A stretch of DNA of 64,000 nucleotides, from the NCBI GenBank assembly GCA_021405315.1, contig QWIH01000005.1:1-64000 (forward strand). The letters run 5' to 3'. Every line of letters starts with the position of its first letter. Position 1 is the stretch's first letter. The notes under the pieces were generated by a model that worked only from the letters and a program-made list of their open reading frames with translations, was not told the origin of the DNA and searched no databases. The position numbers and the translations under genes were made by a program. Positions 19,099 through 28,255 of this stretch are shown one piece after another. This DNA is from Leptolyngbya sp. PLA1 (GTDB lineage: Bacteria > Planctomycetota > Phycisphaerae > Phycisphaerales > UBA1924).

Positions 19099-19127
19099 AA
19101 GATACTGACGTCGGCAACTGGAGTCAA
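19099..19127 (-). promoter_or_regulatory. Predicted sigma-70-type promoter of nrfHA
   Basis: Read on the minus strand, TTGACT (19127-19122) and TATCTT (19104-19099) are 17 bases apart. Transcription would begin almost exactly at the nrfH ATG (19093), giving a leaderless mRNA. This is one of the best promoter matches in the window, and it separates nrfHA from the upstream mgtE. Confidence 0.55.
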
Positions 19128-19140
19128 GGAACGCGAGGGG

Positions 19141-20544
19141 TCAGACGAGCACGCCGCTGAGGATGAGGATCGCCATCCCGAGGTAGATGAGAGTACCGCT
19201 GGCGTCCATGAGTGTGGCGACCATGGGGCTGCTGGCTGTGGCGGGGTCGATGCCGGTCCTGCGCATGAGGAGCGGGAGGGTGGACCCGAGCAGGATGCCC
19301 CACATGACGACGCTAAAGATCGACCCGGCGACGCTGAGCGCAAGCCACTGGGCCCATTGGGGATCTCCCGGGCTCTCCGCGCGGGCGTGCCCCACGAAGG
19401 TAAAGAACTCGACGCAGAGCCATCCAAGGAGCGCCAGCGTGCCTCCGAGCAGTACGCCGGAGACGAGCTCCTTTCGGACGATGCGCCACCAGTCCCGGGG
19501 GGTGATCTCCCCGAGCCCGAGAGCACGGGTGACAAGTGTGGCGGCCTGCGACCCGGAGTTTCCGCCGCAGGAGATGACCAGTGGCAGGAACATGACGAGC
19601 ACCGCGGCCTTGTCGAGTTGCTTCTGGAAGCCGCCCAGCACGATGATGGTGATGGTCTGGCCGATGAAGAGTGCGGCGAGCCAAACACCCCGCTTCTTGA
19701 ACATCTCCAGGTGCCCGGCCTGCATGTAGGGCTCGTCGAGGGCTGCGACGCCGCCGAGTTTCTGGATATCTTCGGTCGCTTCCTTCTGGGCGACATCGGC
19801 GACGTCATCGGAGGTCACGATGCCGACGAGCGCGCCGCGGCTGTCGACGACGGGGAGCGCGTTGCGGTCGTAGCGGGCCATGAGCGCGACGGCGTCCTCC
19901 TGGGGCTGATCGCCCCGCAGCGTGACAAAGCTGCGGTTCATCAGGTCCTCGATGCGGGCCCCCGGGGGAGCGAGGAGGAGGGATCGAAGGCGCATGTCGT
20001 CGATGAGGCGGCCTTCGTTGTCGATGACGTAGACGACGTTGATGGTCTCGGCGTCCCGGCCGTAACGGCGGATGTGGTCGAGCGCCTCCGCGACGGTCCA
20101 ATCGGGCCGGAGGCGGACGTAGTCCGGCGTCATGAGGCGTCCGACGCTGCGTGGCGGATAGCCCAGGATCGCCTGTGTGACCTTTCGGGACTCCGGGCTG
20201 AGGGAGGCGACAAGGCGCTGGCAGACGTCCTCGGGGACTTCGTCGAGGAGGTGCGCGCGGTCGTCGGGGGTCATGGCCTCGATGACGCGGGAAGCCTCCT
20301 CGTTGCCGAGCTGAACGATGAGGTCTTCCTGGGCCTCCGGGGAGAGGTAGGAGAAGACGGCGGCGGCGTCGTCGCGCTGGAGGAAGCGGAAGCAGACGGC
20401 GGCGTCGCGGGGCTTCAGCCCGGTGACGACGTCCGCGACGTCGGCGGGGTGCACCGCGTGCAGTGCCTCGCGGAGCTCGCCGAACCGCTGTGAGCGGACC
20501 AGCTCCTCTACCTCCGGGATGAGCAGTTCAGCCGTGGGGGTCAC
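19141..20544 (-). CDS. mgtE: MgtE-type magnesium transporter
   Basis: MgtE is a dimeric Mg2+ channel gated by its own cytosolic Mg2+-sensing domains. The 467-residue protein has the helical N domain (LHPADVADVV-type repeats; here HAVHPADVADVV), two CBS domains (about 130-255; RLMTPDYVRLRPDWTV and SFVTLRGDQPQEDAVALM) and a five-helix TM domain with the selectivity-filter region GGNSGSQAATLVTRALGLGE. GTG 20544 is chosen because it puts the usual TPTAELLIPEVEELV start at the N-terminus, TAGGCT lies five bases upstream, and any longer version would overlap the divergent liv operon. Typical length is about 450. Confidence 0.93.
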   Translation of the reverse strand: MTPTAELLIPEVEELVRSQRFGELREALHAVHPADVADVVTGLKPRDAAVCFRFLQRDDAAAVFSYLSPEAQEDLIVQLGNEEASRVIEAMTPDDRAHLLDEVPEDVCQRLVASLSPESRKVTQAILGYPPRSVGRLMTPDYVRLRPDWTVAEALDHIRRYGRDAETINVVYVIDNEGRLIDDMRLRSLLLAPPGARIEDLMNRSFVTLRGDQPQEDAVALMARYDRNALPVVDSRGALVGIVTSDDVADVAQKEATEDIQKLGGVAALDEPYMQAGHLEMFKKRGVWLAALFIGQTITIIVLGGFQKQLDKAAVLVMFLPLVISCGGNSGSQAATLVTRALGLGEITPRDWWRIVRKELVSGVLLGGTLALLGWLCVEFFTFVGHARAESPGDPQWAQWLALSVAGSIFSVVMWGILLGSTLPLLMRRTGIDPATASSPMVATLMDASGTLIYLGMAILILSGVLV

Positions 20545-20723
20545 GGGCAAGCCTACCCCCGAGGCGTCGGGCGGGGCGAAGCCGGGTGCAAGTTCGTGGC
20601 GGAAGGCGTGGAACGCCGGGGCTCGGGTGTGGTAATCTTCCTTCTCACCCCGGAGGGGGGCCGCCCGGAGTTTCAGCCGGGGGTATTCGGATCGGACCGC
20701 ACCTTCGCGCAAGGAAACCATCC

Positions 20724-21926
20724 ATGACTGGGACCATCCGCCTGTGGTCGGCGATTTCGGTGATCGGAGCGATGGCGCTGCTGGGCGCCTGCGAGAAGAA
20801 GTCGCCCGCGCCGGCACCGGCGGGCGGCGGCGGCACGCCGGCGGCCTCGGCGCCCGGCGAGATCACCATCGGGCACTATGGGTCGCTGACCGGCGCTCAG
20901 GCGACGTTCGGCAAGAGCACGGACAACGGCATCAAGCTGGCGGTGAAGGAAGTGAACGCCGCGGGGGGCGTGACCGTCGCCGGGAAGAAGTACACGATCC
21001 GTCTGGTGAGCGAGGACACCGAGGGCAAGCCGGAGAAGGCGGGCACGGTGGTGACCAAGCTCATCACCAAGGACAAGGTGGTGTGCGTGTTGGGTGAGGT
21101 CGCGTCCAGCGTCTCGCTGCAGGGCGCTCCGGTCTGCCAGGAATACGGCGTGCCGATGATCACCCCGAGCTCGACGAACCCCGACGTGACGAGGGTCGGG
21201 GACATGATCTTCCGCGTGTGCTTCATCGACCCCTTCCAGGGCGAGGCGTGCGCGAAGTTCGCCAGGGGCGAGCTGAAGGCGGCGAAGGTGGCGGTGCTGT
21301 TCGACCAGGCGTCGGCCTATTCGGTGGGCCTGAAGGACGAGTTCAACAAGGCGTTCAAGGCGGCGGGCGGCGAGATCGTCAGCGAGCAGGCCTACACGCA
21401 GGGGGCGAGCGACTTCAACGCCCAGCTCACGCGCATCCGCGAGAGCACGCCGGACGCGATCTTCATCCCCGGGTACTACAGCGACGTCACGAACATCGCG
21501 CTGCAGAGCCGCAAGCTCGGCATGAAGATGCCCCTGCTCGGCGGCGACGGCTGGGACAGCGAGGAGCTGGGCAAGAACGCGGGCGAGGCCATCGAAGGGT
21601 GCTTCTACTCCAACCACTACGCCCCCGACCAGCCGACGGCGGAGATCCAGGCGTTCGTGAGCAAGTACAAGGCGGATTTCGGCGGCGTGCCCGACGGGCT
21701 CGCGGCGCTGGGCTACGACGGCGCCCGGCTGCTCTTCGAGGCCATGGGGCGGGCCAAGAGCCTTTCGGGCACCGACCTGCGAGACGCCATCGGCCAGACA
21801 AAGGGCTTCAAGGGCGTCACGGGCGCCATCACGCTCAACGACCACCGCGATGCCGTGAAGAACGTGGTGATGGTGGAGCGCCGCGGCGGGCAGTGGGTGT
21901 TCCGTGCGTCCATCGAGCCCAAGTAA
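20724..21926 (+). CDS. livK: Branched-chain amino acid ABC transporter, substrate-binding lipoprotein
   Basis: The 400-residue protein begins with a lipoprotein signal (LLGAC, acylated Cys23), then a Pro/Gly/Ala linker and a type I periplasmic-binding-protein fold of the Leu/Ile/Val family: GEITIGHYGSLTGAQATFGK at the first lobe, SSTNPDVTR, and TDLRDAIGQT near the end. It captures amino acids, or possibly amides or urea, and delivers them to LivHM. AAGGA precedes ATG 20724. First gene of a five-gene operon in the canonical K-H-M-G-F order; actual ligand unknown. Confidence 0.9.
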   Translation: MTGTIRLWSAISVIGAMALLGACEKKSPAPAPAGGGGTPAASAPGEITIGHYGSLTGAQATFGKSTDNGIKLAVKEVNAAGGVTVAGKKYTIRLVSEDTEGKPEKAGTVVTKLITKDKVVCVLGEVASSVSLQGAPVCQEYGVPMITPSSTNPDVTRVGDMIFRVCFIDPFQGEACAKFARGELKAAKVAVLFDQASAYSVGLKDEFNKAFKAAGGEIVSEQAYTQGASDFNAQLTRIRESTPDAIFIPGYYSDVTNIALQSRKLGMKMPLLGGDGWDSEELGKNAGEAIEGCFYSNHYAPDQPTAEIQAFVSKYKADFGGVPDGLAALGYDGARLLFEAMGRAKSLSGTDLRDAIGQTKGFKGVTGAITLNDHRDAVKNVVMVERRGGQWVFRASIEPK

Positions 21927-21947
21927 GACACTCTTCACGCGGCGCGC

Positions 21948-22874
21948 ATGGACCAACTGCTCCAGACGTTGAAGGACGGCATCGCCATCGGCAGCCTCTA
22001 TGCGCTCATCGCGCTGGGCTACACGATGGTGTACGGCATCCTCAAGTTCATCAACTTCGCGCACAGCGATGTGGTGGTTCTCGGGGCGTGGCTCTCGCTG
22101 GTCTTCGCGAGGAAGCTCGAGGCCGCCACCGGCTGGACGGCCCCGCCCTGGTGGGCCGGCGCCGTCGTGCTGATCCTCGCGATGGCGGCGTGCGCGCTGG
22201 TCGGCTTCTGCATCGAGAGGCTCGCGTACAAGCCCATCCGCGGCGCCCCGAGGCTCAACGTGCTCATCACGGCCATCGGTGTCTCGCTGTTCCTGCAGAA
22301 CATGGGTCAGCAGGAGTGGATGTTCGGCACGCGCCCCGCGAACATCCCCGCGCTGGTCCACGACGCGACCTTGTTCAGCATCGGGCGGGTGAACTTCACG
22401 CTGCTCGACGTCGCGGGCGTGGGCACCGCGCTCGTGCTCATGGTGGGCCTGGAGTGGCTGGTCTTCCACACCAAGATCGGGCGCGGCATGCGGGCGGTCA
22501 GCCACAGCACCACGACCGCCTCGCTCATGGGCATCCCGGTCAACCGCGTCATCAGCACGACGTTCGTCATCGGGTCGGCGCTGGCCGCGGCGGGCGGGTT
22601 CCTGTGGGCGCTCAAGTACAGCCAGATCAAGCAGACCGCCGACACAAGCTGGACGCTCCTCGGACTCAAGGCCTTTGTCGCGGCGGTCGTCGGGGGCATC
22701 GGGAATGTCCGCGGCGCCATGCTGGGCGGGCTTGCGATCGGGCTGCTCGAGATGTTCGGGGCGGCGTATCTCTGGTCGAGCATGACCGACGTGTATGTCT
22801 TTGGCCTGCTCATCGCCGTGCTCCTCCTGAGGCCCGGCGGCATCCTGGGCAAGGCGGTCGTGGAAAAGGTTTAG
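21948..22874 (+). CDS. livH: Branched-chain amino acid ABC transporter permease LivH
   Basis: The 308-residue integral membrane protein has about eight TM helices and the LivH signature: GSLYALIALGYTMVYGILKF with NFAHSD at the N-terminus, and a late GGIGNVRGAMLGGLAIGLLE segment that contacts the ATPase. It forms one half of the transport channel with LivM. It starts 21 bases after livK and ends one base before the GTG of livM. Confidence 0.93.
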   Translation: MDQLLQTLKDGIAIGSLYALIALGYTMVYGILKFINFAHSDVVVLGAWLSLVFARKLEAATGWTAPPWWAGAVVLILAMAACALVGFCIERLAYKPIRGAPRLNVLITAIGVSLFLQNMGQQEWMFGTRPANIPALVHDATLFSIGRVNFTLLDVAGVGTALVLMVGLEWLVFHTKIGRGMRAVSHSTTTASLMGIPVNRVISTTFVIGSALAAAGGFLWALKYSQIKQTADTSWTLLGLKAFVAAVVGGIGNVRGAMLGGLAIGLLEMFGAAYLWSSMTDVYVFGLLIAVLLLRPGGILGKAVVEKV

Positions 22875-22875
22875 C

Positions 22876-24081
22876 GTGAACACCTCGGCGGCACAACTCC
22901 GGGAGCGGTCACGGGCGCTGGCGCCCGGCATGGGCCTCGCGCTCACTCGGGGCGTTGCGCCGCTGGCGGTGTGCCTCGTGCTGGCGGTGGCGCTGCAACT
23001 GGCGGTCCGGCCCCTCCTGGGTGACTACGCCGCGAAGCTGGTGCTCGACATCGGCGTCGCGGTGATCCTGGCGGTGTCGCTCACGATCGTGAACGGGTTC
23101 ACGGGCCAGTTCTCGATGGGTCACGCCGGGTTTCTCGCCGTCGGGGGATACGCCTCCGGTGCGGTGACCTACTACGGATCGCTCAAGATCTGGGGGTCCG
23201 CGGTGACGAACGGCGGAGTGCTGTCCGGGCGGCCCATGAGCGTGGACCCCTCGACGCTCCCGCTCATCGGCAGCGGGGATCTGCTCTTTGTGGGTGCGCT
23301 GCTGGTCGGCGGGCTGACGGCGGCGCTGCTGGGCCTGATCGTCGGGCTTCCCAGCCTGCGGCTCCGCGGGGACTACCTTGCCATCGTCACACTCGGATTC
23401 GGTGAGATCGTGCGCGTCTGCATCCAGCAGACCGGTCCCGTGATCCGGACGGCGGCTGAGGCGGCCCGGGTGCCAACATGGAAGCTCGCGACGTCCGTGG
23501 GGGGCGCGCTCGGGTTCACCGGCATCCCGAAGTACACGAGCCTGTTCTGGGTCTGGCTGATCGCGGGGATCACGATCCTGGTCGCGTACCGGCTCAAGCG
23601 GAGCACCTACGGGCGTGCGTTCCTGTCGATCAGGGAGGACGAGATCGCCGCGGAGGCCATGGGCGTCAACACCACTCGGTACAAGGTCTGGGCCTTCGTG
23701 ATCTCCGCGTTCTTTGCGGGCATCGCGGGCGGGCTGTTCGCTCACACGCTGGGCGTGGGGCTGTCGGCGGAGGCGGCGGGCTTCCTCAAGAGCTTCGACA
23801 TCATCATCATGGTCGTGCTGGGCGGGCTGGGCTCGGTCAGCGGAGCCGCACTCGCGGCGATGGTGGTGACCCTCCTCCCCGAATGGCTGCGGGGCAGGCA
23901 CGTGGGTCCCGTGAACCTGTCCCAGTACCGGCTCGTGATTTACGCGCTCGCGCTGATCCTGATGATGATCTTCCGGCCCAAGGGGCTGCTGGGTGTCGCG
24001 GAGCTGTGGGACCGCTCGTTGTGGACGTCGCTCGCGTCCAGGCTGAAGCGTCTGACGGGCGGGAAGGGCGGCAACCCGTGA
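22876..24081 (+). CDS. livM: Branched-chain amino acid ABC transporter permease LivM
   Basis: The 401-residue permease has about ten TM helices. Hallmarks are NGFTGQFSMGHAGFLAVGGY near residue 75-95, LRLRGDYLAIVTLGFGEIVR, and GLGSVSGAALAAMVVTLLPE near the C-terminus. The first 30 residues are a short cytosolic extension. It starts with GTG one base after livH and its TGA overlaps the GTG of livG (GTGA), so translation is coupled along the operon. Confidence 0.93.
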   Translation: MNTSAAQLRERSRALAPGMGLALTRGVAPLAVCLVLAVALQLAVRPLLGDYAAKLVLDIGVAVILAVSLTIVNGFTGQFSMGHAGFLAVGGYASGAVTYYGSLKIWGSAVTNGGVLSGRPMSVDPSTLPLIGSGDLLFVGALLVGGLTAALLGLIVGLPSLRLRGDYLAIVTLGFGEIVRVCIQQTGPVIRTAAEAARVPTWKLATSVGGALGFTGIPKYTSLFWVWLIAGITILVAYRLKRSTYGRAFLSIREDEIAAEAMGVNTTRYKVWAFVISAFFAGIAGGLFAHTLGVGLSAEAAGFLKSFDIIIMVVLGGLGSVSGAALAAMVVTLLPEWLRGRHVGPVNLSQYRLVIYALALILMMIFRPKGLLGVAELWDRSLWTSLASRLKRLTGGKGGNP

Positions 24082-24872
24082 CCGAGACGGACGCCATCCT
24101 CGAGGTACGCGGGGTCTCCAAGTCCTTCGGCGGGCTGAAGGCCGTGCAGGACTTTTCGCTCTCACTCTCCCGCGGCGGGCTCAAGGGCCTCATCGGGCCC
24201 AACGGCGCCGGCAAGACGACCGTCTTCAACCTGCTGACGGGCGTGTACCGGCCGGACGCGGGCACGGTGCGCCTTGGCGGCGTGGACCTGGTCGGGCTGC
24301 GTCCCTGCGCCATCGCCGAAGCGGGCATGGCCCGGACGTTCCAGAACATCCGGCTGTTCGGGCAGCTCTCCGTGCTGGACAACGTGAGGCTCGCCTGCCA
24401 CCTCCGCGCCGGCGGGACGATGACCGGGGCGGTGCTGGGGTCGATGTTCGCGCGCGGGCAGGAGAGGGCGATGACCGAGCGGGCCCGCGAACTGCTGCGC
24501 CTCTTTGACCTCGCGGACCGCGAGAGCGAGGAGGCGAGAAACCTGCCCTATGGCGACCAGAGGCGGCTGGAGATTGCCCGGGCGCTGGCGACGGGGCCGG
24601 CGGTGCTGCTCTTGGACGAACCGGCCGCGGGGATGAACCCGCAGGAGAAGGTGGAGCTGAGGCAGCTCATCCGTCGCGTGAGGCAGGAGTTCAAGGTCAC
24701 GATCCTGCTGATCGAGCACGACATGGGGCTGGTGATGGATGTCTGCGAGCGGATCACGGTCCTGGACTACGGGCAGGTCATCGCGGAGGGGACGCCGGCG
24801 GAAGTGCAGTCGAACCCGCGGGTCATCGAGGCGTACCTGGGCGAAGCGACTCCGGAGGCGGGCCATGCTTGA
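24078..24872 (+). CDS. livG: Branched-chain amino acid ABC transporter ATPase LivG
   Basis: The 264-residue ATPase has Walker A GPNGAGKTT, the LivG-specific GMARTFQNIRLF stretch, a signature motif that reads LPYGDQRRLEIARAL (family form YGxQRRLEIARAL in place of LSGGQ), Walker B AVLLLDEPAAGMNP and switch His in LLIEHDMGLVM. The start is GTG 24078, overlapping livM by four bases. It pairs with LivF to power the transporter. Confidence 0.94.
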   Translation: MTETDAILEVRGVSKSFGGLKAVQDFSLSLSRGGLKGLIGPNGAGKTTVFNLLTGVYRPDAGTVRLGGVDLVGLRPCAIAEAGMARTFQNIRLFGQLSVLDNVRLACHLRAGGTMTGAVLGSMFARGQERAMTERARELLRLFDLADRESEEARNLPYGDQRRLEIARALATGPAVLLLDEPAAGMNPQEKVELRQLIRRVRQEFKVTILLIEHDMGLVMDVCERITVLDYGQVIAEGTPAEVQSNPRVIEAYLGEATPEAGHA

Positions 24873-25578
24873 GGTGCGGGACATCTCCGTGGCGTATGGG
24901 GCCATCAAGGCCCTGCACGGCGTGAGCCTGAGTGTTGCCCAAGGGGAGATCGTGACGCTCATCGGGTGCAACGGCGCGGGCAAGTCGACCACGCTTCGCG
25001 CCATCTCCGGGCTGGTGAGGCCCGGCTCCGGGGACATTGTGTACGAAGGCCGCTCGCTGCGGGGCGTGCCACCCCACGAGATCGTGAGGCTTGGTCTCGC
25101 GCAATCGCCGGAGGGCCGTGGGGTCTTTCCGAACATGACGGTATCCGAGAACCTGGACCTGGGGGCGTACGCACGGAAGAGCTCCGAGCACGCGCAGATC
25201 CGAGTGGACCGGGAGAAGGCGTTGGATCTGTTCCCCAGGCTGCGGGAGCGGCTGAAGCAGAGCGCGGGGACGCTCTCAGGCGGAGAGCAGCAGATGCTCG
25301 CGATGGCTCGGGCGCTGCTGGCAAGGCCCAGGCTGCTGCTGCTGGATGAACCGAGCCTGGGGCTGGCGCCGCAGATCGTGCAGTTGATCTTCAGGATCAT
25401 CCGCGAGATCAACGCGGCGGGGACGACGATCCTGCTGGTGGAGCAGAACGCGCACATGGCGCTGCAGGTGGCGAACCGCGCGTACGTGCTGGAGGTCGGG
25501 CGGGTTGTGATGTCAGGAGACGCGAAGGAACTGGCCCGAACCGACGAGGTGAGGAAGGCCTATCTGGGTCACGGGTAG
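24865..25578 (+). CDS. livF: Branched-chain amino acid ABC transporter ATPase LivF
   Basis: The 237-residue ATPase carries a Walker A segment reading GCNGAGKST, with Cys where most copies have Pro or Ala, then the family block SPEGRGVFPNMTVSENLDLG, signature LSGGEQQMLAMARAL, Walker B LLLLDEPSLGLAP and switch region LLVEQNAHMAL. It overlaps the end of livG by eight bases and closes the operon. No terminator-like hairpin with a T-tract follows; the next gene begins 86 bases on. Confidence 0.94.
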   Translation: MLEVRDISVAYGAIKALHGVSLSVAQGEIVTLIGCNGAGKSTTLRAISGLVRPGSGDIVYEGRSLRGVPPHEIVRLGLAQSPEGRGVFPNMTVSENLDLGAYARKSSEHAQIRVDREKALDLFPRLRERLKQSAGTLSGGEQQMLAMARALLARPRLLLLDEPSLGLAPQIVQLIFRIIREINAAGTTILLVEQNAHMALQVANRAYVLEVGRVVMSGDAKELARTDEVRKAYLGHG

Positions 25579-25664
25579 GGCCCCTTGGCGTGTGCGGCCG
25601 GGAGAGAACTGCTAGACTCGTCCGTCGCGGATGGCGGGTCGCTGAAGTCGTGGAGCGTGGGGAC

Positions 25665-27605
25665 GTGAGCACAGGCCTGAGTAACTCGTTCGTCTTCTCG
25701 CCCCTGCCCCGGGAAATGCCCGCGGGACTCGGGGCGGCGCCGCTCTTTCCGCACGAAACCGGCACGCTTCGCCTGAGCGTCGTGGTGAGGCGTGAGCCCC
25801 GCCCGGGCGAGGGGCGTTTCATCGTGCTCCGGGAAACGCTCGACGCGAGGGTCTACCTCGGCTGTGCCGTGGACAGGGCGGGCCGCGTGCGGGAGTGGCT
25901 CGAACTCTGGGTGCAGGACATTTCCGGCCTTGCGCAGGCCACGGTTTCGTACCGGGAGGCGCTGAACAACGCCGTGCTGGATTCCAGGTGGGCGAAGCGG
26001 TGCGAGCTGCTGGCGAAGTCGGGCGGGCTGGTCGCCACCGGTTTCGAAGGCCAGCACCCCGCCCCCGTGCTCATCGACGTCAAGGGGCTCGCGCCCGTCG
26101 CCGCGAGAGATGCGCAGGGCGTGGCGTGGGCCCTGTGCACGGACGACGGGCTTCTCGCCCGCAAGCAGACCCCGGCCTACGGCTCGACGCTGGGTCGGCA
26201 TCTCTTTCAGCCCGCGCTGGGAGACGAGACGCCGCTGCTTCCGGCGGACCTCGCCGACGCCAGGTCGCTCGGCGCCCCTGCGGGGTGCGAGGCCTTGAAC
26301 GCCGGCGGCGGTCTGATGATGGTGCAACCGTTTGCGCCGTTTGGATATGAGCAGGTCGTGGATGCGCTCTCGGGGGTCGATGGCGAGGCCGGCCCCGCGG
26401 ACAACGTGCTGCAGGTGGCCGCGGCGGCGGCGAGGGGGGTCTCAGGGAGTCTCAACCCCGCGGGGGGATGGCTCATGCTCTCCGCGGCGGGCGCTCCCGC
26501 GAGGCTCGTCGAGTCCCTTCACGTGCGGCTCGCCCTCTTCGCGCAGGCGGCGGCGGCGGTCAGGGCGCACGTGGGCGAGACGCTCGCGCCGATGCTCAAC
26601 GTGACGGGCCGCAGTTTCCGGGTGTCTTTCGCCGACGGCGCCGGGGCCGTGCCCCTGTGGTGGACGACGCGGGTCTCGCTGGTGGAGCCCGGAGAGGGTG
26701 TGGAGCTTGCGATCCCGTCCACCACCGCGCGGTACTTCGTCGCCGGCAAGGGTTCCGGCCTGTCCATCTACTCGCCCGCGGCGGTGTCGGTGGCCGGCAC
26801 AGGACGGGGTTGGTTGAGGCTGAGGAACGTCGTCGCCGGTGACGCGGGCGGTGTGATCCTGGAGGGCACGCTCTCCACGCAGGACCGGGTGATCCCGGGC
26901 AGGCACGACCTCGTCTGGCTTCGCTGCTCGGTAGGGTCCTCGCGTGTTGACCTGTACGCCACCGTGGATGCCAAGGGATCCATGGTGCCCGGTGAGGTGC
27001 GCCTGCGGACGATTCCGCAGCAGTTCTCCGAGGACATGCAGGCCCGCCTCAGGCAGGCGCTGGGCGTGCCGATCCCGGATGTGACGTTCGAGATTGTTCC
27101 GCTGCTGTCTTCGCCGTGCGACCTGTATGCGCTGGGTGTGCTGGGGGTGCGGACACTGCTCTCGGGTCCGGGGACGCCTCTGCCCGTCGCGCTGGACGAA
27201 CTGCTGAGCCTGGCTGGGGCCGCCGCGAAGACCGCGGACAGCGGGGAGACGCTGGAAGCGCGGATCGGGAGGCTGTTTGCCACCGAGAAGAGGTGGGGCG
27301 AGTCGCTCGGGCCGCAGGTGCTCTTGCCGGGAGTCGCGGCTGGCGACGCGGCGGAGGTCATCCCCCCCGCGTTGTGGCACGGGGTTCTGGCGGCGATTGT
27401 TCGGTGCTTTACGGGCCTCGGGCCCGACAGCCGGTGCAAGGATTTCGGCGACGCCCCCCAAGGCGGCCTCCACAGGGTCTTTGACGGGTTGATCGATGAC
27501 CTGTACGCTCTGCTGACCGCGTGCCGAACATTGATCGTGAGCGACTACGGGCTGAACTCAGAGGTGCGGGGAGTGGTGCAGGCGTGTCTCCAGTCGAATC
27601 GGTAG
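25665..27605 (+). CDS. Uncharacterised 646-aa protein at the start of the T6SS locus
   Basis: I do not recognise this protein. It starts with GTG 25665 (TGGGGAC upstream), has no signal peptide or TM helix, and is likely cytosolic. The N-terminal 150 residues contain PLPREMPAGLGAAPLFPHET, and the middle is beta-rich. Near residue 486 a stretch reading DLYALGVLGVRTLLSG resembles the DxxALGVxxxxLL helix (subdomain IX) of protein kinases, but no ATP-binding lysine or catalytic loop is apparent. It precedes the TssJ-like lipoprotein and the pseudokinase on the same strand, so a T6SS role is likely by position only. A TGC-TAGACT extended -10-like element lies at 25610-25618. Confidence 0.7.
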   Translation: MSTGLSNSFVFSPLPREMPAGLGAAPLFPHETGTLRLSVVVRREPRPGEGRFIVLRETLDARVYLGCAVDRAGRVREWLELWVQDISGLAQATVSYREALNNAVLDSRWAKRCELLAKSGGLVATGFEGQHPAPVLIDVKGLAPVAARDAQGVAWALCTDDGLLARKQTPAYGSTLGRHLFQPALGDETPLLPADLADARSLGAPAGCEALNAGGGLMMVQPFAPFGYEQVVDALSGVDGEAGPADNVLQVAAAAARGVSGSLNPAGGWLMLSAAGAPARLVESLHVRLALFAQAAAAVRAHVGETLAPMLNVTGRSFRVSFADGAGAVPLWWTTRVSLVEPGEGVELAIPSTTARYFVAGKGSGLSIYSPAAVSVAGTGRGWLRLRNVVAGDAGGVILEGTLSTQDRVIPGRHDLVWLRCSVGSSRVDLYATVDAKGSMVPGEVRLRTIPQQFSEDMQARLRQALGVPIPDVTFEIVPLLSSPCDLYALGVLGVRTLLSGPGTPLPVALDELLSLAGAAAKTADSGETLEARIGRLFATEKRWGESLGPQVLLPGVAAGDAAEVIPPALWHGVLAAIVRCFTGLGPDSRCKDFGDAPQGGLHRVFDGLIDDLYALLTACRTLIVSDYGLNSEVRGVVQACLQSNR

Positions 27606-27690
27606 CGGTCGAGGTAGGGACAGGGTTGGAAGAAAGGCAATCCACGCCGCCGAAGGACGGGGCGTGAGACTCATCAAGAAGGGGTTCTCC

Positions 27691-28221
27691 ATGAACATGC
27701 TGACTCGCGTGGTGATGACGGTGGTGGCGGCGGCGACTGCGGTTCTGGCGACAGGCTGCCAGCAGACCGTGCGGGGCTGGAAGGGCGACCTGGTGATCAC
27801 GCCGGACGCAAGCCTCCGGGACTCCTCCGGCAAGATGCCCCCGGTCGAAGTCGACGTGGTGGCCATCAACGAGACTGACGAAATGGTCCGCAGCTACCCG
27901 GTGGACAACTGGTTCTCCGGCGAGGACAAGCAGCGGGCGTCCTGCGCCCCGTATACCAAGTCACTCGCCTTCGGGCCGGGGGCGGAGGGCGCCGTCGTGA
28001 TCTCCAAGAGCGACCCCATCTGGAAGAAGTGGGAGGAGCGCGGCTACAAGGACCTCGTGGTCTTCGCCACCGCCCGCAGCATGAAGGCCTCTCCCGGGGG
28101 CTTTGACGGTCGGAGGAAGGTCATCCCCTTGACCAACGACAAGTGGGACGTCGGGCAGATCAACTTCGAGGTCAAGTCCAGTGGGGTGGAGTGCCCCACG
28201 CCCATGAAGCTCCAGAAGTAG
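27691..28221 (+). CDS. Lipoprotein, candidate TssJ-equivalent of the T6SS
   Basis: The 176-residue protein has a lipoprotein signal (LATGC, acylated Cys23) and a compact beta-rich domain. TssJ is the outer-membrane lipoprotein that holds the TssL-TssM membrane complex. The strand pattern here (VEVDVVAINE, SLAFGPGAEGAVVI, DLVVFATARSM, KVIPL) is compatible with the TssJ beta-sandwich, and it is the only lipoprotein on the T6SS coding strand, but sequence similarity is not clear. ATG 27691 is favoured over GTG 27664 because AAGAAGGGG lies just upstream. A fold prediction would settle the assignment. Confidence 0.6.
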   Translation: MNMLTRVVMTVVAAATAVLATGCQQTVRGWKGDLVITPDASLRDSSGKMPPVEVDVVAINETDEMVRSYPVDNWFSGEDKQRASCAPYTKSLAFGPGAEGAVVISKSDPIWKKWEERGYKDLVVFATARSMKASPGGFDGRRKVIPLTNDKWDVGQINFEVKSSGVECPTPMKLQK

Positions 28222-28255
28222 AACCGGCCTAACCCGGACGTTCCCGCAGGAAAAC

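Noticed and set aside
20545..20723. A Mg2+ riboswitch or other structured leader between mgtE and livK
   Set aside because: The mgtE start has TAGGCT only five bases upstream, which leaves no room for a leader, and no riboswitch consensus was recognised. A TAATCT at 20633 is a weak -10 for livK without a -35 box.
21218..22879. A 553-codon + strand frame across livK and livH
   Set aside because: It is a frame-shifted shadow of two well-defined liv genes; Arg/Gly/His-rich with no motif.
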